Shown one piece after another: positions 27,789-36,546 of a stretch of DNA of 44,749 nt (the first letter of the stretch is position 1; each line of letters begins with the position of its first letter). The notes below the pieces were generated by a model, which had not been told where the DNA came from, ran no database searches, and worked only from the letters and a program-made list of their open reading frames with translations. The stretch is taken from NCBI GenBank assembly GCA_937902455.1, contig CALELI010000067.1, positions 1 through 44,749 of the forward strand, in the 5' to 3' direction. This stretch comes from an uncultured Prevotellaceae bacterium. Its GTDB lineage: Bacteria; Bacteroidota; Bacteroidia; Bacteroidales; Bacteroidaceae. The translations under genes were made by a program, and so were the position numbers.

Positions 27789-28150
27789 ACGAAACGCAGG
27801 ATAAGGAAATTGATTGGCACCACAGCCACCAGGGTGACTATGCCTGCCAGTTGTTTTCCCATTCCGAACCAGAGGAAGAGATTCAGGACTCCGAGTTCAA
27901 GGAAATAATTGATAATGTGGCTGGCCGAAAAACCAGCTGCATTTTTTATTGAGGACTTGGTGCGGAACGTGAAATAGGTGGTGAGGACATAATTGAAACA
28001 GAATCCGACAATGTAGCCTCCAGTATAGGAAATACTCGGGTTGAGCCATCTGAGCAGAAGCAGGTACACTCCGTAATGAATGAGAGTGGAAACGGTTCCG
28101 ACAATTCCGAAACGAACGATACGCCCTATTTCTTCGCGAGAGATTTTCAT
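27770..28150 (-). CDS. GtrA family membrane protein
   Basis: 126 residues from ATG 28150, overlapping the GT2 stop as ATGA; a TTG one codon earlier is unneeded. Four hydrophobic helices (VRFGIVGTVSTLIHYGVYLLL, YIVGFCFNYVLTTYFTF, IINYFLELGVLNLFLWF, VALVAVVPINFLILRFVYLW region). GtrA proteins are believed to flip polyprenyl-phosphate sugars across the inner membrane. Translationally coupled to its probable partner GT2. Confidence 0.92.
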   Translation of the reverse strand: MKISREEIGRIVRFGIVGTVSTLIHYGVYLLLLRWLNPSISYTGGYIVGFCFNYVLTTYFTFRTKSSIKNAAGFSASHIINYFLELGVLNLFLWFGMGKQLAGIVTLVAVVPINFLILRFVYLWKR

Positions 28151-29088
28151 CAATCCAGAAACTCCTGCTCGTTGTAGTGAGGGCGTTGTTTCGTCTCACC
28201 GTAAATCTTTCCTATATAAGCACCTACCACGCCTAATGCGACGAGGATGACACCTCCCACAAACCAGATTGACAGAATGAGTGACGCCCATCCGTGTTCG
28301 GCAGTTCCGGACACGAGAGAGTAGACTACGTAAATTGCAATCAGGATACTTATGAATATGAAGATAATACCCGTAAGTGTCACATAGTAAAGTGGCTTTA
28401 CCGAGAATGACGTGATTCCGTCGAGTGCCAGGTTGAGCATCTTGCTGAGTGTGTATTTCGACACTCCTGCCTGACGTTCACTCAGGTGGTCTTCTACGGT
28501 AGTTGACGGGAATCCTATCTGTGGGATGAGTCCTCTGAGATAGAGATTCCTCTCTGGATATCTTGACAGTGCCTCAAGTACTCGCTTGCTCAGGAAACGG
28601 AAGTCAGCATGGTTGTAAATCATGTTTACACCCATTTTCTCCTGGAGTTTGTAGAACATCTGAGCAGACATTCTTTTCAGCCAAGGGTCAGCGCTTCGCT
28701 GTACCTTCACCCCATACACTACGTCGTAGCCCTCTGCATAAGCGTCAATCATCTTTTCAATGCAACCCAGTTCGTCCTGCAGGTCGGCATCTATTGTTAC
28801 GACGGCGTCGCTCATGTCCTTTGCCTTCATCATACCAGCCATGATGGCATACTGGTGACCTACATTGTGGGCGAGGTTCAGTCCTTTGACAAAAGGATAC
28901 TCGTTGTGGAGACGGGTTATTACCTCCCATGTGGAGTCTTTACTTCCGTCGTTGACGAAGAGGGCAAAACTGTCATCAGAAATCTTTCCTTTCCCGATAA
29001 GGTCGGAAAACAACTCGTTCAGTCGCTTGACAGACAGGTCAAGCACCTCTTTTTCGTTATAGCAGGGTAGTACTAATGCCAGACGCAT
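28150..29088 (-). CDS. Polyprenyl-phosphate glycosyltransferase (DPM1/GtrB/ArnC-like GT2)
   Basis: 312 residues: N-terminal GT-A catalytic domain with LVLPCYNEKE, FVNDGSKDST, NVGHQYAIMAG and TIDADLQDE (metal-binding DAD), acceptor region with GLIPQIGF and RQAGVSKYTLSKM, and two C-terminal transmembrane helices. Makes undecaprenyl-phosphate-linked sugar on the cytoplasmic face. In order with the deacetylase upstream and gtrA downstream. Confidence 0.93.
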   Translation of the reverse strand: MRLALVLPCYNEKEVLDLSVKRLNELFSDLIGKGKISDDSFALFVNDGSKDSTWEVITRLHNEYPFVKGLNLAHNVGHQYAIMAGMMKAKDMSDAVVTIDADLQDELGCIEKMIDAYAEGYDVVYGVKVQRSADPWLKRMSAQMFYKLQEKMGVNMIYNHADFRFLSKRVLEALSRYPERNLYLRGLIPQIGFPSTTVEDHLSERQAGVSKYTLSKMLNLALDGITSFSVKPLYYVTLTGIIFIFISILIAIYVVYSLVSGTAEHGWASLILSIWFVGGVILVALGVVGAYIGKIYGETKQRPHYNEQEFLD

Positions 29089-29158
29089 AATATATTTTAA
29101 TTGTGGTTTCAGGATTCAAGTAACTCTAAACTTTCAACTCCAAAACTGACTCTAAACA

Positions 29159-29953
29159 CTAAACTTTAAACTCTCCGCTTTCCACTCTTCCTCTGAATTC
29201 ATTGTATGTGACGAATTCCTCGCCACGATTCTTGAGCATCTTAATGAGGCGGTCAAGTCGCTGCTGCATCTGCAGGCCGGAATGGTTCCTGATGATGAAC
29301 GGCATCTTGAATTCAGGGTGCTCTTTCAGTTCAAAGAATTCCCACGGATGGAAGTAGGTATCGAAGTAACCGTCGTGGTCAAGGACGAGTCGGACGAAAG
29401 AATGGTAGAGCCATTCTGGGAAATTATGAAGGGACAGCCAGAAGAGCGGGATTCTAAAATAGGGGGTTACGGATGCAGGAATCTGCATGACCTTGCCTTT
29501 CATGAAGTATGTGCGAGGCGTGGTGAGATGCATGTACCGTCCAGGAATGAAGGCTGGGTTGAGTGATGAGTTGTATTTATATCCGCAGGCTTCAATCTCT
29601 TCATCGCTTACGGGGAACATCCTCGGCTGGCGATACCCGTAACATTTGATTCCAAGCTGGTCTTCGATTATTTTCTTTGACTTACGGACGTCTGTGGCCT
29701 TCGGCTGCCAGTGGTCACAACCATGACAGGCAACCTCGTGACCCTCATCCATGATGCGCTGCATTTCCTTTGGAGCATTCTGGACGAAATTCGATGTGCA
29801 GAAGAATGTTGCCTTCACTCCATTTTCCTTGAGAGTGTCGAGTATGCGGTTGATTCCAACGACTGAGACCTTCATTCCCTCCTCAAGTGAGAAGTCTACT
29901 CCGTGCTCTCGGGGTACATCAAACTCTTCCGTATCAAAGCTGAGTAATACCAT
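29159..29953 (-). CDS. NodB-type polysaccharide deacetylase
   Basis: 264 residues, no signal peptide. LLSFDTEEFD supplies the catalytic/metal Asp pair, ATFFCTSNFV the core strand, CHGCDHW the two metal His, and YRQPRMF the Arg motif; FHPWEF holds the late His. Members with this short cytoplasmic form commonly sit in Bacteroidetes LPS or lipid-linked sugar clusters and remove N-acetyl from a sugar. Here it precedes the GT2 and gtrA genes by 70 nt of repeat DNA. Confidence 0.9.
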   Translation of the reverse strand: MVLLSFDTEEFDVPREHGVDFSLEEGMKVSVVGINRILDTLKENGVKATFFCTSNFVQNAPKEMQRIMDEGHEVACHGCDHWQPKATDVRKSKKIIEDQLGIKCYGYRQPRMFPVSDEEIEACGYKYNSSLNPAFIPGRYMHLTTPRTYFMKGKVMQIPASVTPYFRIPLFWLSLHNFPEWLYHSFVRLVLDHDGYFDTYFHPWEFFELKEHPEFKMPFIIRNHSGLQMQQRLDRLIKMLKNRGEEFVTYNEFRGRVESGEFKV

Positions 29954-29970
29954 AGTGTTGTAATTTTTTG

Positions 29971-29978
29971 CAAAGTTA
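29971..29978 (-). promoter_or_regulatory. -7 box for the deacetylase-GT2-gtrA unit
   Basis: Minus-strand TAACTTTG, 18 nt before the ATG, -33 not clear; followed upstream by GAAGAATGAAGAATGAAGAATG repeats (29990-30011). Confidence 0.6.
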
Positions 29979-30070
29979 GTAATAAAAACGAAGAATGAAG
30001 AATGAAGAATGAAATTTTTATGTTCTTTAATAAACCAGACGATTCTGAAGCCGAAATCTCTCGCTCTGTA

Positions 30071-30268
30071 GGTGGGTTCTATAAATTCATTTCAGACGAT
30101 TTTGAGATTTGTTTCGAGCAGATTGCTGCGCGGAGGGAGGGAGCAATGCGGGCATTGTGACCGACTGACAAACAGCAAGATGTCGAAAGAAATCCAAAAG
30201 CGACGAAAAGTTTATTCTAACCCATTGTTATGCTTCTCTATTAAAACGGTGAATTTTTAGAACCCACC
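30071..30268 (+). mobile_element. MITE-like element, copy A (198 bp)
   Basis: Ends in inverted repeats GGTGGGTTCTATAAATTCA and its complement (one mismatch in 19) and is flanked by a 4-bp duplication TGTA (30067-30070 and 30269-30272). It is homologous, in reverse orientation, to 40798-40996. No ORF inside. It lies in the gap between the deacetylase and LTA-synthase-like genes; beyond it the gap holds only short repeats and the downstream promoter. Confidence 0.85.
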
Positions 30269-30317
30269 TGTAATAAAAATAAATACTGATTTACTTAATA
30301 TTTCGGATATTAATTAC

Positions 30318-30325
30318 TAACTTTG
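30318..30325 (+). promoter_or_regulatory. -7 box very close to the LTA-synthase-like start codon
   Basis: TAACTTTG ends 6 bases before ATG 30332. If used, the mRNA would be leaderless or nearly so. No good -33 element was seen. Confidence 0.5.
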
Positions 30326-30331
30326 CACCTT

Positions 30332-32245
30332 ATGAAACGATTTCTTGAAGTTCTGGGCTTCCTCTTGGGGGTTCATATCGCAGGATTGCTGATTACATTT
30401 ATCCTGAGACTGGCATTGTTCTTTGTCGGACACGACATGCTGTCGATGGAGGCTTCATGCCAGACATTCCTCCCGATAGGGGCATTCCTACGGGGCTTAT
30501 GGTTCGATAATGTCATAGGGTGCTACATCCTCATAATACCTCTTTTTGCGGTCGTTGTCAGTTGCCTGATAGGATATAGTGGCAAATGGCTTATGAAGCC
30601 TGTGCTTGTGTGGATGCAGGTTCTGTGGTCGTTGGTGTTTCTTGTATCTGCAGCCAACATACCGTATTTCCAGTATTTCTTCAAGAACATTAATTCCAGC
30701 ATCTGGAACTGGGCAGAATATGGGACACAGACTTTCGGGCTGTTGTTCGGGGAACCGTCTTACTACCCGCCTCTGATTGCATTCATCATAGTCGTGTTCC
30801 TGTTTGTGAGGACTACGAACAAGATGTGCAGGTTGTTTGCTGACGAACGGAGATATTCTGACAAGCGCTGGGCAACGGCTCTCATCGGTATTCTCTCTCT
30901 TGGACTTTGTGTGTTCGGGATCAGGGGAAGGACGGGATATAATCCGATAAAGGTGAGTGCTGCTTATTACTGTGAAGATGCCTTCCTGAACCAACTTGGC
31001 GTGAGTCCTACTTTCAATTTGCTTACCAGCACGCTGGATGATTTCCGCCCTGAAAACAAGGAACTACGCCTGACTGACCCCGACGAGGCTGTCAGGAATG
31101 CCGGAGAATATTATGGGTGGACGGATGACAACCAGAAAGGACGCCCTGCATCAGCCGTATCAGGGGGGAAGAAGAATGTCGTGCTCATCTTCATGGAGTC
31201 TATGAGTGCAAACCTCATGGGTACGTTCGGAAATCAGGACAACCTGACTCCGTTCCTCGACAGTCTGGCATCGAAGAGCATCCTTTTCACAAACTTCTAT
31301 TCTACCGGAATCCATACTAATCAGGGAATGTTCGCCACGCTTTATTCATATCCAGCAATACTGGAGAGGAATATGATGAAGGGCTCGAACATACCACGAT
31401 ACGAAGGACTGCCTACAGTCCTGAAATCTCTCGGTTACAGAACGATGTTCTTCATGACTCATGAGTCGCAGTACGACAACATGAATGCATTCTATCGTAC
31501 TAATGGTTATGATGAGATTTATTCACAGGAAGACTATCCGGCAGACAAGGTCGTCAACAGTTTTGGCGTACAGGACGACTTTCTCTATGAATATGCCATA
31601 AACAAGCTGAACGATAAGTCCGAGCCGTTCTTTGCGACTCTGTTGAGTATCAGCAATCATCCTCCGTACGTCATACCGGACAAGTTCAAGCCTCGGAGTG
31701 CTGGAATCGAACAGCAGATAGTGGAGTACGCTGACTGGTCGCTTCGTGAATTCTTCGATGCTGCAAGCCGGCAGGATTGGTATGACAACACCGTCTTTGT
31801 CCTTCTTGGCGATCATGGAATGCTCGTGGGAGGGGCTGAGAACGAGATGCCTCAGTCGTATAATCACATACCTCTCATTATCTTCGCTCCTGGCGGAAAG
31901 CATCTGGAGTGTGATAGCTGGGGCGTGCAGATGGATTTACAGCCTACGCTCTTGAATATCCTGGGCATAGAGTGTGGCCTCCGCCATTTCGGCATCGACC
32001 TGATGAAGGACAGCCGGCCATGTGCGTTCTATTGTGCCGACGACATCATGGGTGCAAGGAATGAAGACCGTCTCTATGTGTTCAAGCCATCCGAGGGCAG
32101 GGAGTTCATGTACCTGAATGGCAAACTGTCCGACACTATGGATGAAGAGTTCGACAGGCTGAAAAACTATCTTTATAATAATCTGCAGGCAGCACAGGAA
32201 GTGACGAAAACGAAGACGAAAACGAAAATGAACAATGAACAATGA
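30332..32245 (+). CDS. LTA synthase/phosphoethanolamine-transferase-like membrane sulfatase-fold protein
   Basis: 637 residues from ATG 30332. About five N-terminal transmembrane helices (to about residue 190), then an extracytoplasmic sulfatase-fold domain: VLIFMESMSANLMG (metal Glu), probable nucleophile Thr329 in GIHTNQGMFATL, and LGDHGMLVGG. Family members move phosphoglycerol or phosphoethanolamine onto membrane glycans. In this Gram-negative setting next to GT9, GT10 and a lipopolysaccharide kinase, LPS core or lipid A decoration is more likely than teichoic acid; the group transferred is not readable. It overlaps GT9 by 11 bp. Confidence 0.88.
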   Translation: MKRFLEVLGFLLGVHIAGLLITFILRLALFFVGHDMLSMEASCQTFLPIGAFLRGLWFDNVIGCYILIIPLFAVVVSCLIGYSGKWLMKPVLVWMQVLWSLVFLVSAANIPYFQYFFKNINSSIWNWAEYGTQTFGLLFGEPSYYPPLIAFIIVVFLFVRTTNKMCRLFADERRYSDKRWATALIGILSLGLCVFGIRGRTGYNPIKVSAAYYCEDAFLNQLGVSPTFNLLTSTLDDFRPENKELRLTDPDEAVRNAGEYYGWTDDNQKGRPASAVSGGKKNVVLIFMESMSANLMGTFGNQDNLTPFLDSLASKSILFTNFYSTGIHTNQGMFATLYSYPAILERNMMKGSNIPRYEGLPTVLKSLGYRTMFFMTHESQYDNMNAFYRTNGYDEIYSQEDYPADKVVNSFGVQDDFLYEYAINKLNDKSEPFFATLLSISNHPPYVIPDKFKPRSAGIEQQIVEYADWSLREFFDAASRQDWYDNTVFVLLGDHGMLVGGAENEMPQSYNHIPLIIFAPGGKHLECDSWGVQMDLQPTLLNILGIECGLRHFGIDLMKDSRPCAFYCADDIMGARNEDRLYVFKPSEGREFMYLNGKLSDTMDEEFDRLKNYLYNNLQAAQEVTKTKTKTKMNNEQ

Positions 32246-33314
32246 AGTCAGAAACATATTGGTGATTCGTTTCAGAAGAATAGGGGATTCTGTCCTCTCT
32301 ATGGCGCTTTGTCATAGTCTGAAACTGACATTCCCGAATGCGAATGTTGATTTGGTGATTAACAAGGGCATTCACACGCTTTATGAGAATCATCCTGATG
32401 TGGATCATGTCATCACTTTTGACAACGAGGAGAACCACAGCGTCCTGAAGTATGTCTCAAAGGTGTGGAAGACCGTGCATTCCACTCACTACGATGTGAT
32501 TATCGACATGCGAGGCACGATTAAGACATTGTGGTTCTCGCTGTTCTCGTTGTCCACTCCGTTCCGTATCGGTTCAAGGAAGGGTTATGGCAAGGGAATC
32601 CTGAATTATCAGGTCGACAACCACAACAATCTGATGAACAGGGTACAGCAGAACAACATGTTTCTCCAGCCACTGCGAAAGATTGCTGATGTGAAGGAGA
32701 GCGAGGATTTCCGCCTTTATGTCACGGATGAGCATAAGACTGCTTTCCGGACGTATATGCAGGAACAGGGTGTTGACTTCTCGCGGCCTGTGATTATAGC
32801 CACCCCGACGGCAAGGCAGGAATATAAGGTCTGGCCGAAGGAGTACATGAAGGAAATCCTGCGCCGTATAATTCGTGACTATGATGCCCAGATTATCTTC
32901 AACTTTGCCGGTGATGTGGAGCGCAAGTGTGCAATGCAGTATCGCGAGGAACTGGGAAACGACCCGCACATATTCATTAATGTGGAGGCAAATTCCCTGC
33001 CCGACCTCTGTGCGCTGACTGTCAACTGCAATTTCTTCTTCGGAAACGAAGGCGGTCCTCGACATATTGCACAGGCCATGGGAGTACCGACCTATGCCAT
33101 CTTCCCTCCAGGGATAAGGAAGGGACTCTGGCAGCCAAATGAGGGGAAGCGTTATTCCGGAATCAGTACGGAAGACTTCATGCCGACGGAAGAACAGCTC
33201 TCGAAGAAGATGACCTACGAGGAACGAATGCGACTTATTGACGTGGAATCTGTCTGGACAGGTCTGAAACAGTCTCTTGATTATAATCTTCAAATGTCGG
33301 ATGATAAGGATTAA
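32235..33314 (+). CDS. Family 9 glycosyltransferase (heptosyltransferase-like)
   Basis: 359 residues. NILVIRFRRIGDSVLSMAL is the typical GT9 N-terminus, RIGSRKGYG lies at the domain joint, and the donor site includes FFGNEGGPRHIAQAMGVP. GT-B fold, cytoplasmic, adding heptose or a related sugar to LPS core. Overlaps both neighbours, so translationally coupled. Confidence 0.92.
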   Translation: MNNEVRNILVIRFRRIGDSVLSMALCHSLKLTFPNANVDLVINKGIHTLYENHPDVDHVITFDNEENHSVLKYVSKVWKTVHSTHYDVIIDMRGTIKTLWFSLFSLSTPFRIGSRKGYGKGILNYQVDNHNNLMNRVQQNNMFLQPLRKIADVKESEDFRLYVTDEHKTAFRTYMQEQGVDFSRPVIIATPTARQEYKVWPKEYMKEILRRIIRDYDAQIIFNFAGDVERKCAMQYREELGNDPHIFINVEANSLPDLCALTVNCNFFFGNEGGPRHIAQAMGVPTYAIFPPGIRKGLWQPNEGKRYSGISTEDFMPTEEQLSKKMTYEERMRLIDVESVWTGLKQSLDYNLQMSDDKD

Positions 33315-34341
33315 GCTCACACCATACCGCCCTGAACTGGGTTCGATATACCACCGGCAGACGCAGGGCCACAGCCTGATGTCTGCGGATGGAAACTGTC
33401 AGTTCTTCATTGACGAGGATATTGCTGATCCTGATTTCTGGGTGATACAGGGGAAGGGTGTCCGTGAGGAGAAGACGTGCCATGTCGCACCCGAGAATAC
33501 AATCTTCCTTGCAACGGAACCCAAGTCGGTGCTTCGGTATCCAAAGTCCTATCTCCGGCAGTTCGGACATGTCTGCATCTGTCAGGACGATGTGAGGATT
33601 GACAACGGATTCACCAAAGTCCATTACACTCCTGCCATCCTTCCTTGGTTCATCGGATACAGGGAAGATGCCGAAGGCAATGCCATTGCCACGATGGACT
33701 TCGACGACTTCCTGCGCTCAGACACCGCTTCTCATGCAGGTAAGGCCTCTCTTTCTGTCATTTCCAGCAACAAGGCCTTCACACAGGGGCATATTGACCG
33801 CATACGCTTCGTGGAGAAACTCAAGGCGCATTACGGCGATCGTCTGGATGTCTTCGGACGTGGCTTCAATCCTTTCGAGGACAAATACGACGTGCTTGCT
33901 CCATACAAGTATCACATCGTGATTGAGAACTCCTCAGAACCATATTACTGGACAGAGAAACTCGGCGACTGCTACCTCGCCGGCACATTCCCGTTCTATT
34001 ATGGATGTACTAATGTGGCAGATTATTTCCCGCGTCAGGCATTCGAGCCTATTGATATCCGTAAGCCAGATGAGGCTATACGCATCATCGACTCCCAGAT
34101 GGAGGCCGACAGATACTCCCGTTCTGTCGAAGTCCTGAAACAGTGCAAGGACATGATGCTGGGTAAGTACAACATGTTTGAGTTCATAGCATCCATGTGC
34201 GAGTCTCTTGATTCCGGGTTGCCGAAAAAGGACGTGACTATCCGTCCGTGCCGTTCATCTAACGATATCCGGAACCTTTGGAATTATACTATTGGACGTA
34301 ATTACTACAACCTGAAATCACGTATCTATGGAAAACTTTGA
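33301..34341 (+). CDS. Family 10 (alpha-1,3/4-fucosyltransferase-like) glycosyltransferase
   Basis: 346 residues from ATG 33301 (MIRIKLTPYRPE); an upstream in-frame start lies deeper in GT9. The C-terminal half carries the GT10 motif series: SVISSNKAFTQGHIDRI, LDVFGRGFNPF, HIVIENSSEPYYWTEKLGD, and GTFPFYYGCTNVADYFP, with the ENS and TEKL donor-binding elements intact. Expected to add fucose or a similar 6-deoxy sugar to a surface glycan, possibly mimicking host antigens. Overlaps GT9 by 14 bp and the kinase by 14 bp. Confidence 0.9.
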   Translation: MIRIKLTPYRPELGSIYHRQTQGHSLMSADGNCQFFIDEDIADPDFWVIQGKGVREEKTCHVAPENTIFLATEPKSVLRYPKSYLRQFGHVCICQDDVRIDNGFTKVHYTPAILPWFIGYREDAEGNAIATMDFDDFLRSDTASHAGKASLSVISSNKAFTQGHIDRIRFVEKLKAHYGDRLDVFGRGFNPFEDKYDVLAPYKYHIVIENSSEPYYWTEKLGDCYLAGTFPFYYGCTNVADYFPRQAFEPIDIRKPDEAIRIIDSQMEADRYSRSVEVLKQCKDMMLGKYNMFEFIASMCESLDSGLPKKDVTIRPCRSSNDIRNLWNYTIGRNYYNLKSRIYGKL

Positions 34342-35026
34342 GTCATCAGGCGTCGTCCTCTTTTCCGGCAGGAACGTCATAAAGTCAATGGTCGTTGACG
34401 GTCAGGATGTGGTAGTGAAGCGGTTCCGCCGTCCGAACTTCTTCCAGAAGATTGCCTATACCTTCTTTTGCAAGACTAAGGCCTATAAGGCATTCCACAA
34501 CGCCCAGACGCTGATTGAGCGTGGATTCAGCACTCCTGTTCCTATCCGCTACATCGAGACATTCAGGTTTGGACTCGTTGATTACTGCTATTTCATATCC
34601 GGGCACGACGATGACCCGCCAATCGAGCAACTCCTCGACAGGGATGACTGGGACAGGGAACTTGCCACTCATTTTGCACGATTCGTTGCCGACCTTCATG
34701 CCAGGGGCATACTGCATCATGACCTGAATGACACAAATGTCAGATACAGTACCGACTTCCGTTTCTCGCTGATTGACATCAACAGGATGAAGTTCTATCC
34801 TCTCGGACAGGATATTCCTCTCAGGGAATGCCTCGACAATCTCACACGGTTCACCGGACGTATGGACCTGTTCGAATATGTCGTCAGGGAATATTCCAGG
34901 ACCCGCAAGCTTGACGAACAGCAGACCACACGCCTTGCCCTCGACATAAAGACCGTCCACGACCGCAACTGGTACCGCCGTAAGCGTTTCACAGGTGCAT
35001 TGAAGAGGTTAAAGTTTATAGGTTAA
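34328..35026 (+). CDS. Lipopolysaccharide core kinase (Kdo/WaaP-InaA-like)
   Basis: 232 residues of a small protein-kinase fold: Lys31 in DVVVKRFRR, catalytic Asp132 in LHHDLNDTNV (kinase HxDLxxxN), and metal Asp in SLIDINRMKF. Family members phosphorylate Kdo or core heptose on the inner face of the inner membrane. Last gene of the LTA-like/GT9/GT10/kinase chain. Its final residues (LKRLKFIG) come from GGTTAAAG-type repeat DNA that runs on into the intergenic space, so the C-terminus may have been altered. Confidence 0.88.
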   Translation: MENFESSGVVLFSGRNVIKSMVVDGQDVVVKRFRRPNFFQKIAYTFFCKTKAYKAFHNAQTLIERGFSTPVPIRYIETFRFGLVDYCYFISGHDDDPPIEQLLDRDDWDRELATHFARFVADLHARGILHHDLNDTNVRYSTDFRFSLIDINRMKFYPLGQDIPLRECLDNLTRFTGRMDLFEYVVREYSRTRKLDEQQTTRLALDIKTVHDRNWYRRKRFTGALKRLKFIG

Positions 35027-35112
35027 AGGACTATAACCTAAAGCGAAGCGTGCTATAACCTACTTCACTCTTCACTTTTCACTCTTCACTTTTCACTCTT
35101 CACTTTACACTC
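35005..35112. repeat. Intergenic low-complexity repeats (GGTTAAAG and TTCACTCTTCACTT families)
   Basis: GAGGTTAAAGTTTATAGG and AGGTTAAAGGACTATAACC give way to at least four copies of TTCACTCTTCACTT(TT). They span the kinase 3' end and the gap to the GH43 gene. Confidence 0.8.
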
Positions 35113-35122
35113 TGAGCTCTGC

Positions 35123-36283
35123 TCAGTATATTCTTTCCATCAGTTTCAGCTTGTCGCCTGAATCGTCTACGTTCCACAATTGTGGCTTGCGCGGACCGTT
35201 TCCTTCTGCGTGGTGAACGATGTAGAGGAGTTTTCCCTCAAATGTCCTGAAGAGCATTCCGTGACCGGAATTGTTGGCAAGGAATGGCTCTGGTTCCTGC
35301 ACCCACGGACCTTCAATCTTGCCCGACTCTGAATAGCACACACCTTGCAGGTAGCGTTCCTTGCCCCATGTCGACCAGAGCATTCCCAGCTTGCCTGTCT
35401 GGGTGCGGAACATCTGTGGACCGTCTGTCACCCATCCTGGCATCTTCAGGCCGAAGGTAGCCTCGCCTATGCTGTTCATCTCGAGCGACCAGGGTGCTTC
35501 TGTGGCGCGGAACATTGTCACGGGCTTTTCTGAGATAGTCTTTGTGAGGTCGGGTGAGAGTTCGATATAGTCCATCGTGCCGTCAATAAGCTGGGTCCAC
35601 TCGTGTACGAAGACCATGTAGTGATGTCCGTCTTCCTCGTAATAGGTACCGTCGATGCAGTCCCATTCCCTTGGCTCGTAGTCATATCCTGGAGTGACGG
35701 CGATTGACTTGTAAGGTCCCATGATGTTGTCCGAGGCAAGGATGTATGTCTGGTTGTGAGGAACGTTATATCTGCGAGGAACATATTCTATCAGGTCACT
35801 GTGGTCGCTCCATGTGCCGAAGTAATAGTATTTCTTGCCGACCTTGTGAATCTCGGCAGCAGCACAGAAACCGGCTCTCTCAAGCCAGAGTCCGCTGAGG
35901 TCTACCACATTGTACGGACCTGTCCATGTCTTCAGGTCTTTGCTCTTATACATAGAACCTCCCGAGCTGGTGAGGTAGTAGGTCTTCGTCTCCTCGTCGG
36001 CAAAGACGAACGGGTCGCTCATCGACAGGTCTTGAAAGGCAATCTCCCTCACTTGTGGTGCCGGGCGTTGCGGACGTGGGATGGCAGGTCGCTGCGGACG
36101 TGTGCCGTTCTGTGGACGGGATGGAATCATCCCGCCGAAATTTCTCTGACCAGGAGTGGCCTGTGGAGCCTGTATGCCTGGTTCAATTACCTTATGTTCC
36201 TGTGCGTGGCACTCTACACCAGTTCCACATACACATGCAACCAACACTGATGTTGACAATAACAGATGCTTTCTTGATTTCAT
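35123..36283 (-). CDS. Secreted GH43-like glycoside hydrolase
   Basis: 386 residues from ATG 36283 (an in-frame start at 36307 would precede the signal peptide MKSRKHLLLSTSVLVACVCG). A Pro/Arg/Gln-rich linker (about 38-78) precedes a five-bladed propeller domain: Asp90 in MSDPFVFADEE (usual catalytic base), Asp211 in CIDGTYYEEDG (usual pKa modulator), and TDGPQMF (286-292) where many GH43 enzymes show EGP, so the acid residue may differ in this subgroup. Likely acts on arabinan or xylan side chains; substrate is not readable. Lies downstream of a GH9 and an ATPase gene on the same strand. Confidence 0.85.
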   Translation of the reverse strand: MKSRKHLLLSTSVLVACVCGTGVECHAQEHKVIEPGIQAPQATPGQRNFGGMIPSRPQNGTRPQRPAIPRPQRPAPQVREIAFQDLSMSDPFVFADEETKTYYLTSSGGSMYKSKDLKTWTGPYNVVDLSGLWLERAGFCAAAEIHKVGKKYYYFGTWSDHSDLIEYVPRRYNVPHNQTYILASDNIMGPYKSIAVTPGYDYEPREWDCIDGTYYEEDGHHYMVFVHEWTQLIDGTMDYIELSPDLTKTISEKPVTMFRATEAPWSLEMNSIGEATFGLKMPGWVTDGPQMFRTQTGKLGMLWSTWGKERYLQGVCYSESGKIEGPWVQEPEPFLANNSGHGMLFRTFEGKLLYIVHHAEGNGPRKPQLWNVDDSGDKLKLMERIY

Positions 36284-36300
36284 AATACTAAGCGTTTTTA

Positions 36301-36445
36301 AGTTCATTATTCATAATTCGTTTTTAGCCATTGGCCGTTGGCTTTTCTTTAACCTATAACCTTTAACCTTTAACCTATCCACTCTAAACTTCCAAACTGA
36401 CTCTAAACTCTAAACTCTCCACTCTAAACTAAATTCCTCATTCTT
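36301..36445. repeat. Intergenic low-complexity repeats
   Basis: Contains AGCCATTGGCCGTTGGC (36326-36342) with TTTTCTTTAA, then (CCTTTAA)n, then ACTCTAAACT repeats. A near copy (AGCCATTAGCGGTTGGC) with the same following bases is at 37888-37914, and ACTCTAAACT also recurs at 29131-29165 and 37935-37955. Confidence 0.8.
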
Positions 36446-36449
36446 CATT

Positions 36450-36540
36450 TGGTTCCTGAACTGAGTTTCTTGCGCTCCAGTAGGTGCTCAGGCGCAAGCG
36501 GAGTCTCCTGAGGCTCTCGAAGGGACGGATCATTAGTTTT
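36450..36540. other. GC-rich inverted-repeat island of unknown nature
   Basis: CTTGCGC (36469-36475) pairs with GCGCAAG (36492-36498), and nearby CTCAGG/CCTGAG words give competing pairings. It stands out from the A/T-rich repeat DNA beside it and follows the ATPase stop; could be a terminator-like structure, REP remnant or structured RNA. No T-run follows on either strand. Confidence 0.4.
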
Positions 36541-36546
36541 CTGTTT

